This document shows positions 34,830 to 43,894 of a stretch of 64,000 bases of DNA, in pieces. Source of the DNA: Jiella avicenniae (GTDB lineage Bacteria; Pseudomonadota; Alphaproteobacteria; Rhizobiales; Rhizobiaceae); assembly GCF_021390325.1 (NCBI RefSeq), contig NZ_JAJUWU010000008.1, positions 1 to 64,000 on the forward strand, in the 5' to 3' direction. The notes beneath the pieces were generated by a model. It saw nothing but the letters and a program-made list of their open reading frames with translations. It searched no databases and was not told the DNA's origin. The position numbers and the translations under genes are program-made. Every line of letters starts with the position of its first letter. The first letter of the stretch is position 1.

Positions 34830-36014
34830 ATGAAGATCTACGTTCCGAGGGAAACGGCCGAGGGCGAGAGCCGCGTCGCGGCCTCGCCGGATACCGTCAA
34901 AAAACTCGCCGCCAAGGGTGCGGACGTCGTCGTCGAAAGCGCCGCCGGCGCGCGCTCGCGGATCACCGACGCGGCGTTCGAGGAGGCCGGCGCGACGATC
35001 GGCGCGATCAACGATGTCGGGTCCGCCGACGTCGTCCTGAAGGTGCGGCGGCCGACGGCGGAGGAAGCCGCCTCCTACGGCGCGGGCACCGTCGTCATCG
35101 CCATCATGGATCCTTACGGCCAGGACGAAGCGCTGGCGGCGATGGCCGATGCCGGGCTCACGGCCTTCGCCATGGAACTGATGCCGCGCATCACCCGGGC
35201 GCAGGTGATGGACGTCCTGTCCTCCCAGGCGAATCTGGCCGGCTACCGCGCGGTGATCGACGCCGCGCACGAGTTCGACCGCGCCTTTCCGATGATGATG
35301 ACCGCGGCGGGCACGGTTCCCGCCGCCCGCGTCTTCGTCATGGGCGTCGGCGTCGCCGGCCTTCAGGCGATCGCCACGGCCCGCCGCCTCGGCGCGGTGG
35401 TGACGGCGACGGACGTCCGACCGGCCACCAAGGAGCAGGTCGAATCGCTCGGCGCGAAGTTCATCGCCGTCGAGGACGAGGAGTTCAAGGCGGCCGAGAC
35501 CGCCGGCGGCTACGCCAAGGAAATGTCGAAGGCATATCAGGCCAAGCAGGCCGAACTCGTCGCCGCCCACATTGCCAAGCAGGACATCGTCATCACCACG
35601 GCGCTGATTCCCGGGCGGCCGGCGCCCCGCCTCGTTTCGAAGGACATGGTGGCCTCGATGCGCCCCGGTTCGCTGCTGGTCGATCTCGCGGTGGAGCGCG
35701 GCGGCAACGTCGAGGGATCGAAGGCCGGCGAGATCGTCGAGGCCGGTCCGGCCCGCATCATCGGCTACACCAACGTCTCCGGCCGCGTCTCGGCCAGCGC
35801 CTCGCTGCTCTACGCCCGGAACCTCTCGGCCTTCCTCGAGACGATGATCGACAAGGATTCCGGCGCGCTGAAGATCGACTTCGACGACGAACTGGTGAAG
35901 GCGACGCTTCTGACGCGGGACGGCAAGGTCGTGCACCCGAACTTCGCGCCGAAGGCGAGCGCGGAAGATGACGGAGCGGCCAAGAACGACAAGAACGCCG
36001 GGGGAGGCGAGTGA
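34830..36014 (+). CDS. pntA: NAD(P) transhydrogenase subunit alpha part 1
   Basis: 394 residues from ATG 34830 with GGGAGGAG upstream. It is the NAD(H)-binding domain I of the proton-translocating transhydrogenase, related to alanine dehydrogenase. Seen are [20 protein letters not shown] at the N-terminus, [17 protein letters not shown], the Rossmann loop [20 protein letters not shown], and [19 protein letters not shown]. In this organism, as in other alphaproteobacteria, the alpha subunit is split into two genes (pntA and pntAB). The C-terminus overlaps pntAB by one base (TGATG). Operon pntA-pntAB-pntB. Confidence 0.95.
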   Translation: MKIYVPRETAEGESRVAASPDTVKKLAAKGADVVVESAAGARSRITDAAFEEAGATIGAINDVGSADVVLKVRRPTAEEAASYGAGTVVIAIMDPYGQDEALAAMADAGLTAFAMELMPRITRAQVMDVLSSQANLAGYRAVIDAAHEFDRAFPMMMTAAGTVPAARVFVMGVGVAGLQAIATARRLGAVVTATDVRPATKEQVESLGAKFIAVEDEEFKAAETAGGYAKEMSKAYQAKQAELVAAHIAKQDIVITTALIPGRPAPRLVSKDMVASMRPGSLLVDLAVERGGNVEGSKAGEIVEAGPARIIGYTNVSGRVSASASLLYARNLSAFLETMIDKDSGALKIDFDDELVKATLLTRDGKVVHPNFAPKASAEDDGAAKNDKNAGGGE

Positions 36015-36436
36015 TGGGCAACGAGACCGCGCAGGATACGCTGCAGCGCCTCAACGATGCGGGCGCGGCGATCAACGAGGCGCGCAGCGGCGTCGAGCGG
36101 ATGATCGGCGAAGGCTACGGGCACGTCGCCGAGGCGGCCGCGCATACCGGCGCCGACCCGTTCGTCTTCCACTTCGCGATCTTCATCCTGGCGATCTTCG
36201 TCGGCTACTACGTCGTCTGGTCGGTGACGCCGGCGCTGCACACGCCGCTGATGTCGGTGACCAACGCGATCTCCTCGGTGATCGTCGTCGGCGCGCTGCT
36301 CGCCGTCGGCCTCTCGGCCTCGGGTCTTGCCACCACCTTCGGCTTCGTCGCGCTGATCCTCGCCTCGGTGAACATCTTCGGCGGCTTCCTGGTCACCCAG
36401 CGCATGCTGGCGATGTACAAGAAAAAGTCGAAGTGA
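36014..36436 (+). CDS. pntAB: NAD(P) transhydrogenase subunit alpha part 2 (membrane domain)
   Basis: 140 residues from ATG 36014 (a GTG one codon earlier is possible). A soluble N-terminal stretch is followed by three to four membrane helices: [31 protein letters not shown] and [20 protein letters not shown]. That matches the PntA-2 segment forming part of the proton channel in domain II. Thirteen bases separate it from pntB. Confidence 0.93.
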   Translation: MGNETAQDTLQRLNDAGAAINEARSGVERMIGEGYGHVAEAAAHTGADPFVFHFAIFILAIFVGYYVVWSVTPALHTPLMSVTNAISSVIVVGALLAVGLSASGLATTFGFVALILASVNIFGGFLVTQRMLAMYKKKSK

Positions 36437-36449
36437 GGCGGTAGCGATC

Positions 36450-37850
36450 ATGTCCGAATCCACCGCCGCCTTCCTCTACCTCGTCTCCGGCGTCCTGTTC
36501 ATCCTGGCGCTGCGCGGCCTGTCGCACCCGACCACCAGCCGTCAGGGCAACGTGATGGGCATGGTCGGCATGGCGATCGCCGTGCTGACCACGCTGTTCC
36601 TCGCCGAACCGTCCTTCGGCGGCCTTCTCCTGATCGTCGTCGGCATCGCCATCGGCGGCACCGCCGGCGCGGTGATCGCCAGGCGCATCGCCATGACGGC
36701 GATGCCGCAGCTCGTCGCCGCCTTCCACTCGCTCGTCGGTCTTGCCGCCGTGATGGTGGCGGCCGCCGCGCTCTATGCGCCGGAATCCATGGGGATCGGC
36801 ACGATCGGCGCGATCCACGGCCAGGCGCTGGTCGAGATGTCGATCGGCGTCGCCATCGGCGCGATCACCTTCACCGGTTCGGTCATCGCCTTCCTGAAGC
36901 TCGACGGGCGGATGAGCGGCAAGCCGATCATGCTGCCCTCGCGCCATGCCATCAACATCGCGCTCGGCATCCTGCTCGTCGTCCTGGTGGTCTGGTTCGC
37001 CGCCTCCGAGAGCCACGTCCTGTTCTGGCTGATCGTCCTCGTCTCGCTCGCCCTCGGCGTCCTTCTGATCGTCCCGATCGGCGGGGCCGACATGCCGGTG
37101 GTCGTGTCGATGCTGAACTCCTATTCCGGCTGGGCGGCTGCGGGCATCGGCTTCACCCTGCAGAACCTCGCGCTGATCATCACCGGCGCGCTGGTCGGCT
37201 CGTCTGGCGCGATCCTCTCCTACATCATGTGCAAGGGGATGAACCGGTCCTTCGTCTCGGTGATCCTCGGCGGCTTCGGCGGCGACAGCGGCCCTGCCGG
37301 CGGCGAGGACATGGGCGACCGGACGATCAAGCAGGGCTCGGCGGAGGATGCCGCCTATCTGATGGCCAACGCCTCCAAGGTGATCATCGTGCCGGGCTAC
37401 GGCATGGCGGTCGCCCAGGCCCAGCATGCGCTGCGCGAGATGGCCGACAAGCTGAAAGAGGCCGGCGTCGAGGTGAAATACGCCATCCATCCGGTGGCCG
37501 GCCGCATGCCCGGCCACATGAACGTGCTGCTGGCCGAAGCGAACGTTCCCTATGACGACGTCTTCGAACTCGAGGACATCAATTCGGAGTTCTCGCAGTC
37601 CGACGTCGCCTTCGTCATCGGCGCCAACGACGTGACCAATCCGGCGGCACGCGACGACAAGTCTTCGCCGATCTACGGCATGCCGATCCTCAACGTCGAT
37701 CAGGCGCAGACCTGCCTCTTCGTCAAGCGCTCCCTCGGCTCCGGCTATGCCGGCATCGACAACACCCTGTTCTACAAGGACAATACGATGATGCTGCTGG
37801 CCGACGCCAAGAAGATGGTCGAGGACATCGTCAAGGCGCTCGACCGCTGA
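36450..37850 (+). CDS. pntB: NAD(P) transhydrogenase subunit beta
   Basis: 466 residues. About nine membrane helices (residues 1-270) form the rest of the proton channel; His and Asn of this region take part in proton translocation. The C-terminal ~190 residues are the NADP-binding domain III: IIVPGYGMAVAQAQHALREM (with the GxGxxx motif), KYAIHPVAGRMPGHMNVLLA, NDVTNPAA and KRSLGSGYAGIDN. The enzyme uses the proton gradient to make NADPH from NADH. Last gene of the operon; a Rhizobiales-type palindromic repeat follows. Confidence 0.97.
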   Translation: MSESTAAFLYLVSGVLFILALRGLSHPTTSRQGNVMGMVGMAIAVLTTLFLAEPSFGGLLLIVVGIAIGGTAGAVIARRIAMTAMPQLVAAFHSLVGLAAVMVAAAALYAPESMGIGTIGAIHGQALVEMSIGVAIGAITFTGSVIAFLKLDGRMSGKPIMLPSRHAINIALGILLVVLVVWFAASESHVLFWLIVLVSLALGVLLIVPIGGADMPVVVSMLNSYSGWAAAGIGFTLQNLALIITGALVGSSGAILSYIMCKGMNRSFVSVILGGFGGDSGPAGGEDMGDRTIKQGSAEDAAYLMANASKVIIVPGYGMAVAQAQHALREMADKLKEAGVEVKYAIHPVAGRMPGHMNVLLAEANVPYDDVFELEDINSEFSQSDVAFVIGANDVTNPAARDDKSSPIYGMPILNVDQAQTCLFVKRSLGSGYAGIDNTLFYKDNTMMLLADAKKMVEDIVKALDR

Positions 37851-37914
37851 GGCGAGCCCGCCGATCCGGGCAGCCGCCGGCGGCGGTCGCCGCTGTGCCG
37901 CCGAGGCGGTGCCG

Positions 37915-37963
37915 GAGCATGATCCCGAAATGTCGGAGGGGCTTTCGGGAAAAAAGCATGTGC
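37915..37963. repeat. Rhizobiales-type intergenic palindromic repeat
   Basis: Starting gagcatgatcccgaaa and ending ttcgggaaaaaagcatg, it can fold into an imperfect hairpin. Very similar palindromes (gagcatgatc ... ttttcgg ... gatcatgc) are scattered through Rhizobiales intergenic regions. Here it lies between the stops of pntB and a convergent gene. Confidence 0.6.
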
Positions 37964-38012
37964 AAACGGGAAGATGGAGCGGGATGACGAGCCGAGCTCA
38001 TCTCCTCTCGTC

Positions 38013-39194
38013 CTAGTCTCCCGATCCCGACAGGTCGTCCTCGGTGCTGGCGAGATCCGAGATGAGGACCTCGACGTCGGTATCGTGGCCGGCCGTGACG
38101 GTGAAGGGCCGCTGATAGACCTTGTTGTTGTTCTTCGCGACGATGACGTAGTCGCCTTCGGCCAGGACCATGGTCGGGAAGGCCCCGACGCTCTGACGGA
38201 TCAGATCGCCCGATGCCGTGGTGATGGTCCAGGCGGTGTCGGCGATCGCCTCGCCGCCATGGTCGCGGACGAGCTTCATCGTCAGGAGCGCCGCCCGCTG
38301 GGTCAGAGTCGCCTCGGTGAGCTTGCCGGCCTCGACCCGGATGTCGGCGCGAACCACCGCGTTGGCGGTGCCGTAGTGCGAGACGATCTGGTACGATCCG
38401 GCATTCAGCCGCACCACCTTTTCGGGCGGCACGTCGCTGGCGACCAGCTTGTGTTCGGAATCGTCGTCCTCGCCATCGGCATAGACGTCGAAGGTCAGTC
38501 GTCCGGCCGGCGGCTTGCCCTCGTCGCCGACGACGGCGTTGAGCTTCAGCCCGCCGGCATCGAGGATCACCGTCTGCTGGGTCTTCAGCCCGGTGAAGTC
38601 GATGCGCTCGACGATGCCCGCCCGGCCGAAGCCGACATGCAGGATGTAGGTGCCCGGCGAGACCTCGAAGTCGGGCCTCGGGCTTTCCGACGAGGCGACC
38701 AGCGAAGAACTGCCGTCGATCGAGGGGACGGCCGAGAACAGTCGCCAGATCAGGCCGTTGGGGATCTCCGGCCCGCCTTCGGAGAGGGTCGCCCGCAATG
38801 ACAGCGTCTCGCGCCGGCGCATCAGGTTCTGGGTCGGCCCGACGGCCGGCGGCGCATAGGCCGGCAGGCCCGGCAGATCGATCGTCGGGGCCTCCAGGAG
38901 GCCCGGCCTGTTCGGCAGCGCGATCGGTTCGAAATGGCGCAGGGGGCGGGCTCCCGGAGCGCCGACCTCGTCGCCTTTCGGCAGGAGGTCCACGGCGGAC
39001 GGCGAGGCGTAGGCGCCGGGCCTTTCCGGCTTGCCGCCAAAGATCTCGCCGAGACCGCCGAGGAACCCCTTGTCGTCGCCGCCGTCCGGCTGCTGCGCCA
39101 TCGCGGGCAGGGCAGCGGCGTCCAGCATCACGAGCAGGGCGAGGAGCCCCGTCTTCGAGCGGCAGAAACGTCTCGACGGGCCGCCGCAGGTCAC
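38013..39194 (-). CDS. Secreted protein of unknown function with repeated beta-sandwich segments
   Basis: 393 residues. A Sec signal peptide (KTGLLALLVMLDAAALPAMA, cleavage near residue 34) is followed by a Pro-rich region (35-130) and then by three or four similar beta segments with the theme 'P.G.Y.(L/I)....G' (SPGTYILHVGFGRAG, LNAGSYQIVSHYGTA, AEGDYVIVAKNNNKVYQRP). These resemble carboxypeptidase-regulatory or PEGA-like folds, used for binding or structure in the periplasm. No Cys in the mature part. I know similar proteins from Rhizobiales but no function. Monocistronic. Confidence 0.75.
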   Translation of the reverse strand: MTCGGPSRRFCRSKTGLLALLVMLDAAALPAMAQQPDGGDDKGFLGGLGEIFGGKPERPGAYASPSAVDLLPKGDEVGAPGARPLRHFEPIALPNRPGLLEAPTIDLPGLPAYAPPAVGPTQNLMRRRETLSLRATLSEGGPEIPNGLIWRLFSAVPSIDGSSSLVASSESPRPDFEVSPGTYILHVGFGRAGIVERIDFTGLKTQQTVILDAGGLKLNAVVGDEGKPPAGRLTFDVYADGEDDDSEHKLVASDVPPEKVVRLNAGSYQIVSHYGTANAVVRADIRVEAGKLTEATLTQRAALLTMKLVRDHGGEAIADTAWTITTASGDLIRQSVGAFPTMVLAEGDYVIVAKNNNKVYQRPFTVTAGHDTDVEVLISDLASTEDDLSGSGD

Positions 39195-39475
39195 GCCGCA
39201 ACCCCTCGATCAGAGACAAACCGAGTCTGCGTGGCGGAACGTCGTTCCGCCACGGCCACACGCCGCCAAAAAACAACTGGATCGCCGGACCGCGGTCGCG
39301 GCACGATCGAGAGCATTTCCCCCATGAGTCCAGTGTTGACCGCAAATGATCGACGAATTCAAGGCAAGCCGCGGCTTTTCCCGATGCGCGCAAGGGCGTG
39401 CCTCGGGAGGGGCGGAATTGCAATGTTTCGCGGGGCGGCCTAGCTCTGCGGCGACACGAGCGGAGACATGACGTT

Positions 39476-40060
39476 TTGACCGAAGCGACCCACCTTCTCG
39501 CCACCCGGCGTTCGATTCCGATCCCGATGCTTGCCGAGCCCGCGCCGTCGGGCGAGGAACTCGACCGCATCCTCACCATCGCCGCCAGGGTGCCGGACCA
39601 CGGCAAGCTCGCGCCCTGGCGGTTCATTCTCTATCGCGGCGAGGCTGCCGCGGGAATCGGCCGGGCGCTGGCGAAACTCGTGGCCTCGCGCGAAGGCGAG
39701 CGGATGACCGAAACGCGGGAAAGGGTCGAGGCCGGGCGTTTCACCCGAGCGCCGCTCGTCGTCGGCATCGTCTCGACGGCCACGGAGCACGTGAAGATCC
39801 CGGTATGGGAGCAGCAGCTCTCCGGCGCCGCCGCGGCGATGAACCTCGTCAATGCGGTTCATGCCCATGGCTATGCGGCCAACTGGGTGACCGAGTGGGT
39901 CGCCTATGACGACGAGGCCAAGGCGATCCTCGGCATCGCGCCGGAGGAGCGGGTGGTCGGCTTCGTCCATGTCGGCACGCCCACCGAGCCGCCGTCGGAG
40001 CGCCCGCGCCCGGACCTTTCCTCAATCGTCACCGAGGCGGTGGCGCCGGAGGTCGAGTGA
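39476..40060 (+). CDS. Nitroreductase family protein (YdjA-like)
   Basis: 194 residues from the TTG at 39476, which gives the family's usual start (TEATHLLATRRSIPIPMLAE); no in-frame ATG lies before Met17. FMN-binding marks: LLATRRSIP (Arg-Arg-Ser), DHGKLAPWRFILYRG, AAAMNLVNAVHAHGYAANWV and GFVHVGTP. The short YdjA-like type is an NAD(P)H-dependent reductase; the natural substrate is not known. The stop overlaps the start of the flavin reductase-like gene by one base (TGATG), suggesting translational coupling of two flavoproteins. Confidence 0.9.
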   Translation: MTEATHLLATRRSIPIPMLAEPAPSGEELDRILTIAARVPDHGKLAPWRFILYRGEAAAGIGRALAKLVASREGERMTETRERVEAGRFTRAPLVVGIVSTATEHVKIPVWEQQLSGAAAAMNLVNAVHAHGYAANWVTEWVAYDDEAKAILGIAPEERVVGFVHVGTPTEPPSERPRPDLSSIVTEAVAPEVE

Positions 40061-40683
40061 TGCCGTTCTACACGACGGATACCAACGAGCACGGCCTGCC
40101 GCACGATCCGTTCAAGGCGATCGTCGCGCCTCGGCCGATCGGCTGGATTTCGACGCGCGCAAAGGACGGCGCGGTCAATCTGGCGCCCTACAGCTTCTTC
40201 AACGCGATCAGCGACCGGCCGAAGCTGGTGATGTTCTCCTCCGCAGGCATGAAGGATTCGGCGACCTTCGCGATCGAGAGCGGCGAGTTCGTCGCCAATC
40301 TGGCGACGCGAGACCTCGCCGAGAAGCTGAACAGGACGTCGGCCCCGGCGCCGCGCGGCGCCAGCGAGTTCGGCTTTTCCGGCCTGAGCGAAGCGCCCTG
40401 CCGCCTCGTCGCGGCGCCGCGCGTGGCCGAGAGTCCGGCGGCGCTCGAATGCAAGGTCACCCAGTGGTTCCACCCCGAAGGACTGAACGGGACGCGCTCG
40501 GAGAATACCGTCGTCATCGGCCAGGTCGTCGCCATCCACATCGACGAGAGGATCCTCAAGGACGGCATGGTCGACATGGCGCTCGCCGCGCCGCTCGCAC
40601 GGCTCGGCTATCTCGACTATGCGGTCGCAGACGAAGTCTTCCAGATGCGGCGTCCGAAGCTGCCCGACGCTTCCGACGCCTGA
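40060..40683 (+). CDS. Flavin reductase-like (FMN-binding split barrel) protein
   Basis: 207 residues from ATG 40060. The flavin reductase-like pattern is clear: PFKAIVAPRPIGWISTRA, NLAPYSFFNAISDRPKLVMF, SGEFVANLATRDLAEKLNRT and GQVVAIHIDE. It is the short split-barrel type that hands reduced flavin to a partner oxygenase. Coupled by a one-base overlap to the upstream nitroreductase gene. The C-terminal ~20 residues (RRPKLPDASDA) are a charged tail. Confidence 0.9.
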   Translation: MPFYTTDTNEHGLPHDPFKAIVAPRPIGWISTRAKDGAVNLAPYSFFNAISDRPKLVMFSSAGMKDSATFAIESGEFVANLATRDLAEKLNRTSAPAPRGASEFGFSGLSEAPCRLVAAPRVAESPAALECKVTQWFHPEGLNGTRSENTVVIGQVVAIHIDERILKDGMVDMALAAPLARLGYLDYAVADEVFQMRRPKLPDASDA

Positions 40684-40847
40684 GGGCGCCCGGCCATCCG
40701 ACCCTCGGCTTCTCGGGCCCCGGCTCCGATGCCTCCGACGCGGTCGAAGTTTCCTTTGCGTGAACGGACATGGTGAACGAAAGCTAAACCTTTTGCCGCG
40801 ATCATGGAGCCGTCCGAGCGGATCGAGGGAAGAGGGTTGCAGCGTCC

Positions 40848-41975
40848 ATGATCGTCCAGCGTTTTGCCAAATGGGCCCGGGAAGCGAATACCAGGGAGCG
40901 TGCGGAGGCGGCGACGATGCTGGCCGAGGCGCTCGTCCACGGCGAGGCGCGGGGCGCCGACCGCGACACCATCGTCGCCTCGCTGACGCTGCTGCTCGAT
41001 GATCCCGCGCCATCCGTGCGCCTCGCCATGGCGAAGGTGCTTTCCGCCGGCCGCAACGTGCCGCGGTCGCTCGTCTCCGCACTCGCTGCCGACGTCGCGC
41101 CGGTGGCAACCGAGATCGCCGGACGCAGCATGTTTCTTTCGACCGAGGATCTCGTCGATCTCGCAGCCGTCGGCTCGGCGGCGGCGCGGCGGGCGATCGC
41201 CGGGCGGCCGGTGGTGTCGCTGCCGGTCGCGGCGGTGATCGCCGAACTGGGCGAGCCCGAGGCCGCGCTTGCGCTGTGTTGCAACGACGGCGCGGCGATC
41301 GGCGATACGAGCTTCGACCATCTCGTCGACCGCTTCGCCGGCGATGGTCGGGTGCGCGAGGCGCTGCTCGGCCGGGGCGATCTGCCGCCGGTGATCCGCC
41401 ACAGGCTGATGCTGGCGGTCCGGGACACGCTGGCGGGGTCGGGTCTTCTCGTCAATCTGTTCGGGGCGAAGCGGGCGGGGGTCGTCGCATTCGCGGCCGC
41501 CGAACGCGGCACCAACGTCCTCGCCGAGGCGCTGTCCAGCCGTCAGATGCCGAATTTCGGCGAATATCTGCGCGGCTCCGGGGCAGTGACGCCCTCGCTG
41601 CTGGTGCGGGTGGTGGCGACCGGGAACATCGAACTCTTCATCACGCTTCTCGCCAGCCTTTCGGGTCGCTCGGAGCGCCGGGTCGCCGGCATCGTCGGCG
41701 GCGGAAAGTCTCCGGCGCTGCGGGCTCTGGTCATCGAATGCGGCCTCGATGAGGGTCTCGCCTGCCTGTTCGGCGAGGCGGTCTCGCTCTGGCGCACCAT
41801 CGCCAGAGGCGACAAGGCGTTGCGCCCCGCGGCCGTGCCCTCGCTGATCCTCGGCAGATTGAGCGCCACGGGCGCCAGCGGCCGGATCCCGCACGAGGCG
41901 TCGATGCTGCTGCGACGGCTCGCCGGCGAGGCGGAACGCGACGCTGTACGCGAGGCGGCGGCCGTCGCCGCCTGA
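40848..41975 (+). CDS. DUF2336 domain-containing protein
   Basis: 375 residues. The N-terminal segment (MIVQRFAKWAREANTRERAE, then LLLDDPAPSVRLAMAKVLS) and the HEAT-like helical pairs that follow are typical of DUF2336, found widely in Rhizobiales and Caulobacterales. Repeated helical motifs resemble one another along the length. Function is unknown; some relatives sit near chemotaxis or cell-cycle genes. No signal peptide or membrane span. A weak ribosome binding site (GGGAAGAGGG) lies upstream. Confidence 0.88.
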   Translation: MIVQRFAKWAREANTRERAEAATMLAEALVHGEARGADRDTIVASLTLLLDDPAPSVRLAMAKVLSAGRNVPRSLVSALAADVAPVATEIAGRSMFLSTEDLVDLAAVGSAAARRAIAGRPVVSLPVAAVIAELGEPEAALALCCNDGAAIGDTSFDHLVDRFAGDGRVREALLGRGDLPPVIRHRLMLAVRDTLAGSGLLVNLFGAKRAGVVAFAAAERGTNVLAEALSSRQMPNFGEYLRGSGAVTPSLLVRVVATGNIELFITLLASLSGRSERRVAGIVGGGKSPALRALVIECGLDEGLACLFGEAVSLWRTIARGDKALRPAAVPSLILGRLSATGASGRIPHEASMLLRRLAGEAERDAVREAAAVAA

Positions 41976-42067
41976 GCCGACCCACCGCTGAGGCCGGCAG
42001 CGCCGAGGGGTCGACGCCACGGCTGCCGGATCGTCCCGGACGCGCCTACCGACCTTTGGCGGGGACG

Positions 42068-42841
42068 TCAGTAGCGGAACTGCTCCGTGAGGATGCGCTC
42101 GTCCCAGGAGTGATCCTGATCGAACAGGATGTAGCAGACGTCGCCGGCGGATTCGCGGATGGTGACGCTCTTCACCGACTTCACCTCGGTCGCGTCGGCG
42201 ACGGCGTTCACCGGCCGCTTGCCGTCCTCGAGCGCTTCGATCGCCACTTCCTGGCGGTTGCGCAGAAGCGCGCCCCGCCACCGCCGCGGCCGGAACGGGC
42301 TGACCGGGGTGAGGGCGAGAAGCGGGGCGTCGATCGGCAGGATCGGACCCTGGGCGGAAAGGTTGTAGGCGGTCGAGCCGGTCGGCGTCGCCACCATGAC
42401 GCCGTCGCAGACGAGTTCGTCGAGACGAACCTTGCCGTCGATCGAGATCCGCAGTCGCGCCGCCTGATAGGACTGGCGGAAGATCGACACCTCGTTGATC
42501 GCCAGTGCGCGGTGCTCGATGCCTTCGGCGTCGGTCGCGATCATCTCCAGCGGGCGGATGGCGTTTTCCACTGCCGCCGCCAGCCGCTCGCGAAGCCCGT
42601 CCTCGCGATAGTGGTTCATCAGGAAACCGATGGTGCCCTTGTTCATGCCGTAGATCGGCTGGGCGGTATCCATGAAGCGATGCAGCGTCTGCAGCATGAA
42701 GCCGTCGCCGCCGAGCGCGACGATGACGTCGGCCGTATCCACAGCGGCATTGCCGTAAAGAACCGACAGCCGCCGTGCCGCTTCCTGGGCAGCGGCGGTC
42801 TCGCTGGCGACGAAGGCGATGGAGCTGAACGGGCGGGACAT
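42068..42841 (-). CDS. nadK: NAD kinase
   Basis: 257 residues. It phosphorylates NAD to NADP. Marks: [17 protein letters not shown] (GGDG, Asp46), [29 protein letters not shown] (NE-x-S element), [20 protein letters not shown] (the second conserved block) and [12 protein letters not shown]. The length is that of the short alphaproteobacterial type. Its NADPH supply role fits the transhydrogenase and MtdB found elsewhere in the window. Monocistronic. Confidence 0.95.
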   Translation of the reverse strand: MSRPFSSIAFVASETAAAQEAARRLSVLYGNAAVDTADVIVALGGDGFMLQTLHRFMDTAQPIYGMNKGTIGFLMNHYREDGLRERLAAAVENAIRPLEMIATDAEGIEHRALAINEVSIFRQSYQAARLRISIDGKVRLDELVCDGVMVATPTGSTAYNLSAQGPILPIDAPLLALTPVSPFRPRRWRGALLRNRQEVAIEALEDGKRPVNAVADATEVKSVKSVTIRESAGDVCYILFDQDHSWDERILTEQFRY

Positions 42842-43146
42842 CTTGAAAATTGCGCACCAACGAGGGGTGTTCGGTCTGCGGTGTCTAACCGCTCGGGAGG
42901 CAGCACGCCAGGCAGCGGGAATGGAGAGGCCGCTTGCGACGAGCCGCCCGCCTTAATCCCTGACGGGCGGGGACCCGGCGAGGCGAGCCCGCGCTTGTCC
43001 ATTTCAGCCGAAAGGGGCCTTGCGGCCCCTTTCCCATCGAAGTCCCGTGAGAAGGCTTCCTACTGGAAGCCGAGCTTGGCGGCCAATCGCCGGAGAAGGC
43101 CGGCGGGCATCGCCGGCTTTTCCTCTTCCCCGGGATGGTCTCTTGT
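42842..43146. other. Intergenic stretch between nadK and fae
   Basis: 305 bases, all leader or trailer for minus-strand genes. It holds a terminator-like hairpin (43011-43032, separate entry) and, closer to fae, an inverted repeat around 43098-43118 (ccggcgggcatcgccgg). Within it a 16-codon minus-strand frame (43060-43110) has a GAGGAAA-type site upstream; I do not count it as a gene. The nadK promoter should also lie here. Confidence 0.5.
43011..43032 (-). terminator. Hairpin, possible fae terminator
   Basis: On the minus strand, aaaggggcc (43024-43032 reversed), a gcaa tetraloop and ggcccctttc form a strong stem about 115 bases after the fae stop. The T-run is only three bases, so termination efficiency is uncertain. 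Confidence 0.5.
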
Positions 43147-43656
43147 CTAGGCGCCGGCGAAGGGATGCGCGGCGGAACCCTTCTTGGAGACGACCTCGGC
43201 GGCCGTCGGCGTGCCCTTGATGGCGCGCTCGATGGACTCCATCACGGCCTGGTAGTTGTAGTCGCGGATCTTGGCGTCGTCCTCGGCTTCCCAGTGGATG
43301 AAGACGCCGACGCAGATGAACAGGTCGTCGGCCTCGGCAGCCGGAATGATGCCCTTTTCGACCGAGTCGGCGACGGCGCGCGCGACGGCGGTCTGGGCCG
43401 GTCCGAACATCTGGACGGCCTGCTTGGCGCCCTTGATGGTGACCTTGTTGAACATCACGGTGTTGGGCTTGCAGGGCAGGTTCGGCGCGACCACGGCGAG
43501 GAGGGTGGTGAAACCGTCCTTGTTGTTGGTCAGCGAGTTACAGAACGCCGCCTCGGCCGCGGAACCGCGGGGTCCGATGATGAGGTCGATATGGGCGACC
43601 TCGTTGCCTTCGCCGACGAGCGATTCGCCGACCATCACCTTGTTGATTGTCGCCAT
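43147..43656 (-). CDS. fae: 5,6,7,8-tetrahydromethanopterin hydro-lyase (formaldehyde-activating enzyme)
   Basis: 169 residues from the ATG at 43654-43656, 7 bases after GGAGGA. It condenses formaldehyde with H4MPT to methylene-H4MPT, the entry step of the C1 island. The sequence follows the Methylobacterium enzyme closely: [14 protein letters not shown] (with catalytic His22), [50 protein letters not shown] and GVFIHWEA. Full length. It is the last gene of the minus-strand C1 run, but a 238-base gap separates it from the gene upstream, so it may have a strong promoter of its own. Cytoplasmic. Confidence 0.98.
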   Translation of the reverse strand: MATINKVMVGESLVGEGNEVAHIDLIIGPRGSAAEAAFCNSLTNNKDGFTTLLAVVAPNLPCKPNTVMFNKVTIKGAKQAVQMFGPAQTAVARAVADSVEKGIIPAAEADDLFICVGVFIHWEAEDDAKIRDYNYQAVMESIERAIKGTPTAAEVVSKKGSAAHPFAGA

Positions 43657-43790
43657 GAGCCATTCCTCCAAACTAGCGTTAGCTGATGCGTCCGGCGCTC
43701 GCCGGCCGCGTAAAGACGTTCCGATCCGAAGGAGGCTTTAAGTCCGGCCGCTTGATCAAGTCGCTGCGTCGGACGGTCCTCCTCCCGAAC

Positions 43791-43807
43791 GCCGGGAAAT
43801 TCCCGGC
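43791..43807. promoter_or_regulatory. Perfect palindrome upstream of fae
   Basis: gccgggaaattcccggc is a 17-base palindrome with 7-bp arms, about 135 bases before the fae start codon and inside its probable promoter region. No T-run follows. It could be an operator or an RNA hairpin; no matching regulator is known to me. Confidence 0.35.
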
Positions 43808-43894
43808 TACGACTATCCTTGTTCGCGGCGTCCGCACGGGACCGGTTTGCCAGATAGCTTGGGGCCCACATGGACCCCTGCGCCCGACAGTCAA

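Noticed and set aside
43060-43110. PqqA-like precursor peptide downstream of fae
   Set aside because: The 16-residue frame has no Glu-x3-Tyr core, which PqqA requires, and no pqqBCDE genes follow.
43751-43760. FNR/FixK box (cttgatcaag) before fae
   Set aside because: The half-sites TTGA and TCAA are directly joined without the required central bases, so the site does not fit.
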